This document shows positions 61,551 through 64,000 of a stretch of DNA of 64,000 bases, in pieces. How positions within the stretch are numbered: position 1 is the first letter of the stretch; every line of letters begins with the position of its first letter. This stretch comes from BOG-994 sp049514215 (GTDB taxonomy: Bacteria; Pseudomonadota; Gammaproteobacteria; Burkholderiales; Burkholderiaceae_D), in NCBI GenBank assembly GCA_049514215.1, contig JBEKVI010000018.1:1-64000 (forward strand), read 5' to 3'. The translations under genes were made by a program, and so were the position numbers. The notes under the pieces are model-generated. The model did not search any database. It saw only the letters and a list, made by a program, of their open reading frames with translations, and was not told the origin of the DNA.

Positions 61551-62855
61551 CTAGGACTTGTCCGCGTCCCGATCGAGCTCGCGCAGGTGAGCCAGCTTCT
61601 CGGCGATCTTCGCTTCGAGTCCCCGGTCAACCGGCTGATACCAATGGGGCTCTTGCATTGCCTCGGGCAGATAGGTCTCGCCGGCGGCGTATGCCTCGGG
61701 CTCGTCGTGGGCGTATCGATAGGCGCTTCCGTGCCCCAACTCCTCCAGCAGGCGCGTGGGCGCATTGCGCAAGTGCACGGGCACCTCGCGGGACTTGTCG
61801 CGTGCGACGAACGCTCGGGCTTCGTTGTACGCGCGATAGCCGGCATTGCTCTTGGCGGCAACCGAGAGGTAGATCACCGCCTGCGCCAAAGCCAGCTCGC
61901 CCTCGGGCGACCCAAGACGCTCATAGGTCTTTGCCGCCTCGTTGGCGATTTCGAAGCCACGGGGATCGGCCAGCCCTATATCCTCCCAGGCCATGCGGAT
62001 GATGCGGCGCGCAAGGTATGCCGGGTCGGCGCCTCCATCGAGCATGCGGCAGAACCAGTAGAGCGCGGCGTCCGGATGGGATCCGCGCACCGACTTGTGC
62101 AAGGCAGAGATCTGATCGTAAAAGTTGTCACCCCCCTTGTCGAAGCGCCGCGCGTTGAGCGTGAGCGTCGTCGTCAGAAAATCGGCGTCCACCGAGGTCC
62201 TTCCCAAAGAGCGTGCCGCGGTATCGGTCTGCTCGAGCAGGTTGAGCAACCGGCGCGCGTCCCCATCGGCATAGCCGATGAGAACGTTCAACGCGGACTC
62301 TTCGATCGAGAGGTGGGGCAGTGCCCGGCGTTGCGCGCTTAGGGCGAGCGTCTTGAGTTCGTCGTCCGTGAGTGCTTTCAGAACGTACACCTGGGCCCGT
62401 GAGAGCAAGGCGGAATTGACTTCAAAGGACGGATTCTCGGTGGTCGCCCCGATCAGGGTCACGAGGCCGGATTCGACAAAAGGCAGCAATCCGTCCTGTT
62501 GGCTCTTGTTGAAGCGGTGGATCTCGTCGACGAAGAGGATGGTCTTTTTTCCGCGAGCCAGATGATGTTCGGCCTGCTCCATGGCGGCCCGTATCTCCTT
62601 GACTCCGGAAAAGACAGCCGACAGTGCGATGAATTCGTACCCGAAGGCGCTCGCCATCAGGCGCGCAAGGGTGGTCTTTCCGACCCCTGGCGGCCCCCAA
62701 AGAATCATCGAATGGGGCTTGCCCGACTCGAAAGCCACGCGCAGCGGCTTATCTTGTCCGATCAGATGGCTTTGGCCCACGACTTCGGAAAGCGAAGTCG
62801 GTCTCAGCGCCTCGGCGAGGGGGGCCGTGGGAGCATTGGCGAAGAGATCTGTCAT
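61551..62855 (-). CDS. rarA: RarA/MgsA AAA+ recombination factor
   Basis: A 434-residue AAA+ ATPase of the MgsA/WRNIP1 group acting at stalled replication forks. Walker A GPPGVGKTTLARLMA, Walker B ILFVDEIHRFN, sensor 1 IGATTENPSFEVN and the arginine-rich C-terminal tetramer domain (LARRIIRMAWEDIGLADP, ETYLPEAMQEPHWYQPVDRGLEAKI) are all present. The ATG at 62855 starts MTDLFANAP. It converges with the permease–peptidase gene with only seven bases between stops, and lies downstream of lolA. Confidence 0.96.
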   Translation of the reverse strand: MTDLFANAPTAPLAEALRPTSLSEVVGQSHLIGQDKPLRVAFESGKPHSMILWGPPGVGKTTLARLMASAFGYEFIALSAVFSGVKEIRAAMEQAEHHLARGKKTILFVDEIHRFNKSQQDGLLPFVESGLVTLIGATTENPSFEVNSALLSRAQVYVLKALTDDELKTLALSAQRRALPHLSIEESALNVLIGYADGDARRLLNLLEQTDTAARSLGRTSVDADFLTTTLTLNARRFDKGGDNFYDQISALHKSVRGSHPDAALYWFCRMLDGGADPAYLARRIIRMAWEDIGLADPRGFEIANEAAKTYERLGSPEGELALAQAVIYLSVAAKSNAGYRAYNEARAFVARDKSREVPVHLRNAPTRLLEELGHGSAYRYAHDEPEAYAAGETYLPEAMQEPHWYQPVDRGLEAKIAEKLAHLRELDRDADKS

Positions 62856-62979
62856 GGGCGATCAGCCGAAGCGGGGAAGGTTCGGACCGCTCTAGGAGAC
62901 CGACGTCGCCAGGAACAAGCCAGGCGAGGGGCGCCTGGCGTACGCGCCCGCCCAAGCCGTCGGTAGGGCGGTATTGAAC

Positions 62980-63615
62980 CTAATTCTCAAGAACGTCCGC
63001 TCCCTTCGGAGGAACAAACCGGAAAGTATCCGCATTCACGGGGACATTGCGTTCCACGTTTGTAAACCGCAGCTGGGTCGTCTGGCCTAACGCGTCATGC
63101 AGCTCCATCGCGGCCAGCTCGCCTTGCCGAAATGCGATGTCGATCTTCTGGAAGGTCGTATCGTGCGACTTCGGGATCGCCTCGAGCCAGTCGAGCCCAT
63201 CGTGCGAACCCGCATCCTTCAGATCAAAGCTCTTCTCAAGCGCATTATCGCCAAAAAGGATCGCCGCGGGTGTCGAGCCGAGCGCATCGGTGAGTTTGCG
63301 CACGGTCACCTGATTGAGGTCGTGGTCGAAGATCGTGAGCTTGTCTCCATCGGCCACGATCACCTGCTCGTAGGGCTTGAGATAGGTCCAGCGAAACTTG
63401 CCTGGTCGCGCGAAGATGAACTGTCCACTGCTTTCGGTGGTCTTGCGTCCATTGGTCGCCTTCTGGGTGAACTCGCCCCGTGCCGACTGAAACTGATTTA
63501 CGAAGGTATGCAAGGCATCCAGGCCGCCGGCACGCGATACGGTGCTGGAACCGGCGAGTCCGGCGACGAGGACGACTCCGAGGAGACGGCGCAAAAGAAG
63601 GTTCATGGAACGCAT
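62980..63615 (-). CDS. lolA: Outer-membrane lipoprotein carrier protein
   Basis: LolA ferries lipoproteins from the LolCDE complex across the periplasm to LolB. The protein has about 211 residues with a signal peptide (NLLLRRLLGVVLVAGLAGSSTVSRA), and family segments ALHTFVNQFQSARGEFTQKA, SSGQFIFARPGKFRWTYLKPYEQVIVADGDKLTIFDHDLNQVTVRKL and LGQTTQLRFTNVERNVPVNADTFRFVPPKGADVL. The ATG at 63615 has a GGGGG site six bases upstream; an ATG at 63606 also fits. It sits between ftsK and rarA, as in many gamma- and betaproteobacteria. Confidence 0.95.
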   Translation of the reverse strand: MRSMNLLLRRLLGVVLVAGLAGSSTVSRAGGLDALHTFVNQFQSARGEFTQKATNGRKTTESSGQFIFARPGKFRWTYLKPYEQVIVADGDKLTIFDHDLNQVTVRKLTDALGSTPAAILFGDNALEKSFDLKDAGSHDGLDWLEAIPKSHDTTFQKIDIAFRQGELAAMELHDALGQTTQLRFTNVERNVPVNADTFRFVPPKGADVLEN

Positions 63616-63692
63616 TCGTTGGCCCCCAAAACGGGGATTGAGTAAGCTTGGACGCGCGTGAGCAGGGCTTCGTTCAGCCGCGAAACAAAGTG

Positions 63693-64000
63693 TCACTCGT
63701 CTCGCTTAGGGGTCAGGATTTCGCGGTTTCCGTTGCTTTGCATGGCCGACACCATGCCCGCCTGTTCCATTTGTTCGAGCAGCCGGGCCGCGCGGTTATA
63801 GCCGATGCGAAGTTGCCGTTGCACGAACGAGATCGAAGCGCGGCGGCTTTTCACCACGACCTCCACGGCCTGGTCGTAGAGCGGATCGGCCTCGGCACTG
63901 GAAGGTTCGCCGGACACACCCTCCTCCTCCTGGTCTCCGAGAAGGCCCCCCTCAAGAATTCCCTCGATGTAGTTGGGTTCGCCCTGCTTTTTCAGATACT
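63693..64000 (-). CDS. ftsK: DNA translocase FtsK, C-terminal part (cut by window edge)
   Basis: The window shows the last ~100 residues. The winged-helix gamma domain that reads KOPS/SRS sites is complete: DPLYDQAVEVVVKSRRASISFVQRQLRIGYNRAARLLEQMEQAGMVSAMQSNGNREIL. Upstream residues (YLKKQGEPNYIEGILEG) and the acidic linker LLGDQEEEGV fit the FtsK motor end. The frame stays open to the window edge. The lolA start lies about 80 bases downstream of its stop. Confidence 0.93.
   Translation of the reverse strand, partial: YLKKQGEPNYIEGILEGGLLGDQEEEGVSGEPSSAEADPLYDQAVEVVVKSRRASISFVQRQLRIGYNRAARLLEQMEQAGMVSAMQSNGNREILTPKRDE

Overview
This 64 kb window looks like a chromosomal piece of a proteobacterium, most likely gamma- or betaproteobacterial. 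It is GC-rich (roughly 60% by eye), and the right end carries the order ftsK–lolA–rarA–serS, which is conserved in those groups. Genes are dense, mostly preceded by AGGAG-like ribosome binding sites, and often overlap by 1–4 bases. I saw no rRNA or tRNA genes, CRISPR array, phage block or intact insertion sequence.

Layout. 1–3.2 kb: a SulP anion permease (cut by the window edge) with a periplasmic sulfate-binding protein, a divergent beta-carbonic anhydrase and a secreted cupin-like protein. 3.5–6.6 kb: a carotenoid oxygenase overlapping a secreted DUF2141 protein, divergent from an AraC regulator. 6.7–11.2 kb: a CHASE3/PAS hybrid histidine kinase overlapping a receiver–EAL protein. 12–16 kb: a small PepSY-type membrane protein, then a DyP peroxidase overlapping an encapsulin shell gene, followed by a TetR regulator with an extra transposase-like DNA-binding domain. 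16–23.4 kb: a tannase/MHETase-family esterase, a methyltransferase, a membrane protein with a VOC protein, a GNAT/winged-helix pair, an alpha/beta hydrolase and an unknown protein.

23.9–31.2 kb: a VOC pseudogene broken by a stop codon, an MFS transporter, a GDSL lipoprotein, an ArsR/SRPBCC pair facing an exported SRPBCC protein across a palindrome, a DUF885 hydrolase and a short PadR-like gene. 31.3–41 kb: multicopper oxidase, phosphoesterase, acetolactate-synthase-like enzyme, 2-oxoglutarate oxygenase and a GlxA-type regulator, all on the minus strand. A divergent Tat-exported DJ-1/PfpI protein and an exported alpha/beta hydrolase follow. 41–48.2 kb: an Ig-domain lipoprotein, a DUF899 protein, a CHASE4–PAS–GGDEF–EAL protein and a Cys-rich unknown.

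48.4–55.2 kb: a compact eutB–eutC–threonine-dehydratase operon without other ethanolamine genes, a DUF1992 protein, a candidate 49-residue membrane protein, a family III CoA-transferase and a medium-chain reductase. 55.3–64 kb: housekeeping genes serS, rarA, lolA and ftsK. Between serS and rarA, in the opposite direction, lie an ABC ATPase and a 1209-residue fusion of ABC permease and M1 aminopeptidase.

The strongest systems-level observations are the encapsulated peroxidase with a readable cargo peptide, the TetR fusion protein, the ABC permease–peptidase fusion inserted in a housekeeping cluster, the minimal EutBC–dehydratase operon, and the palindrome-controlled SRPBCC divergon. None is clearly an undescribed system. 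The TetR fusion and the Cys-rich orphan protein are the least familiar to me.
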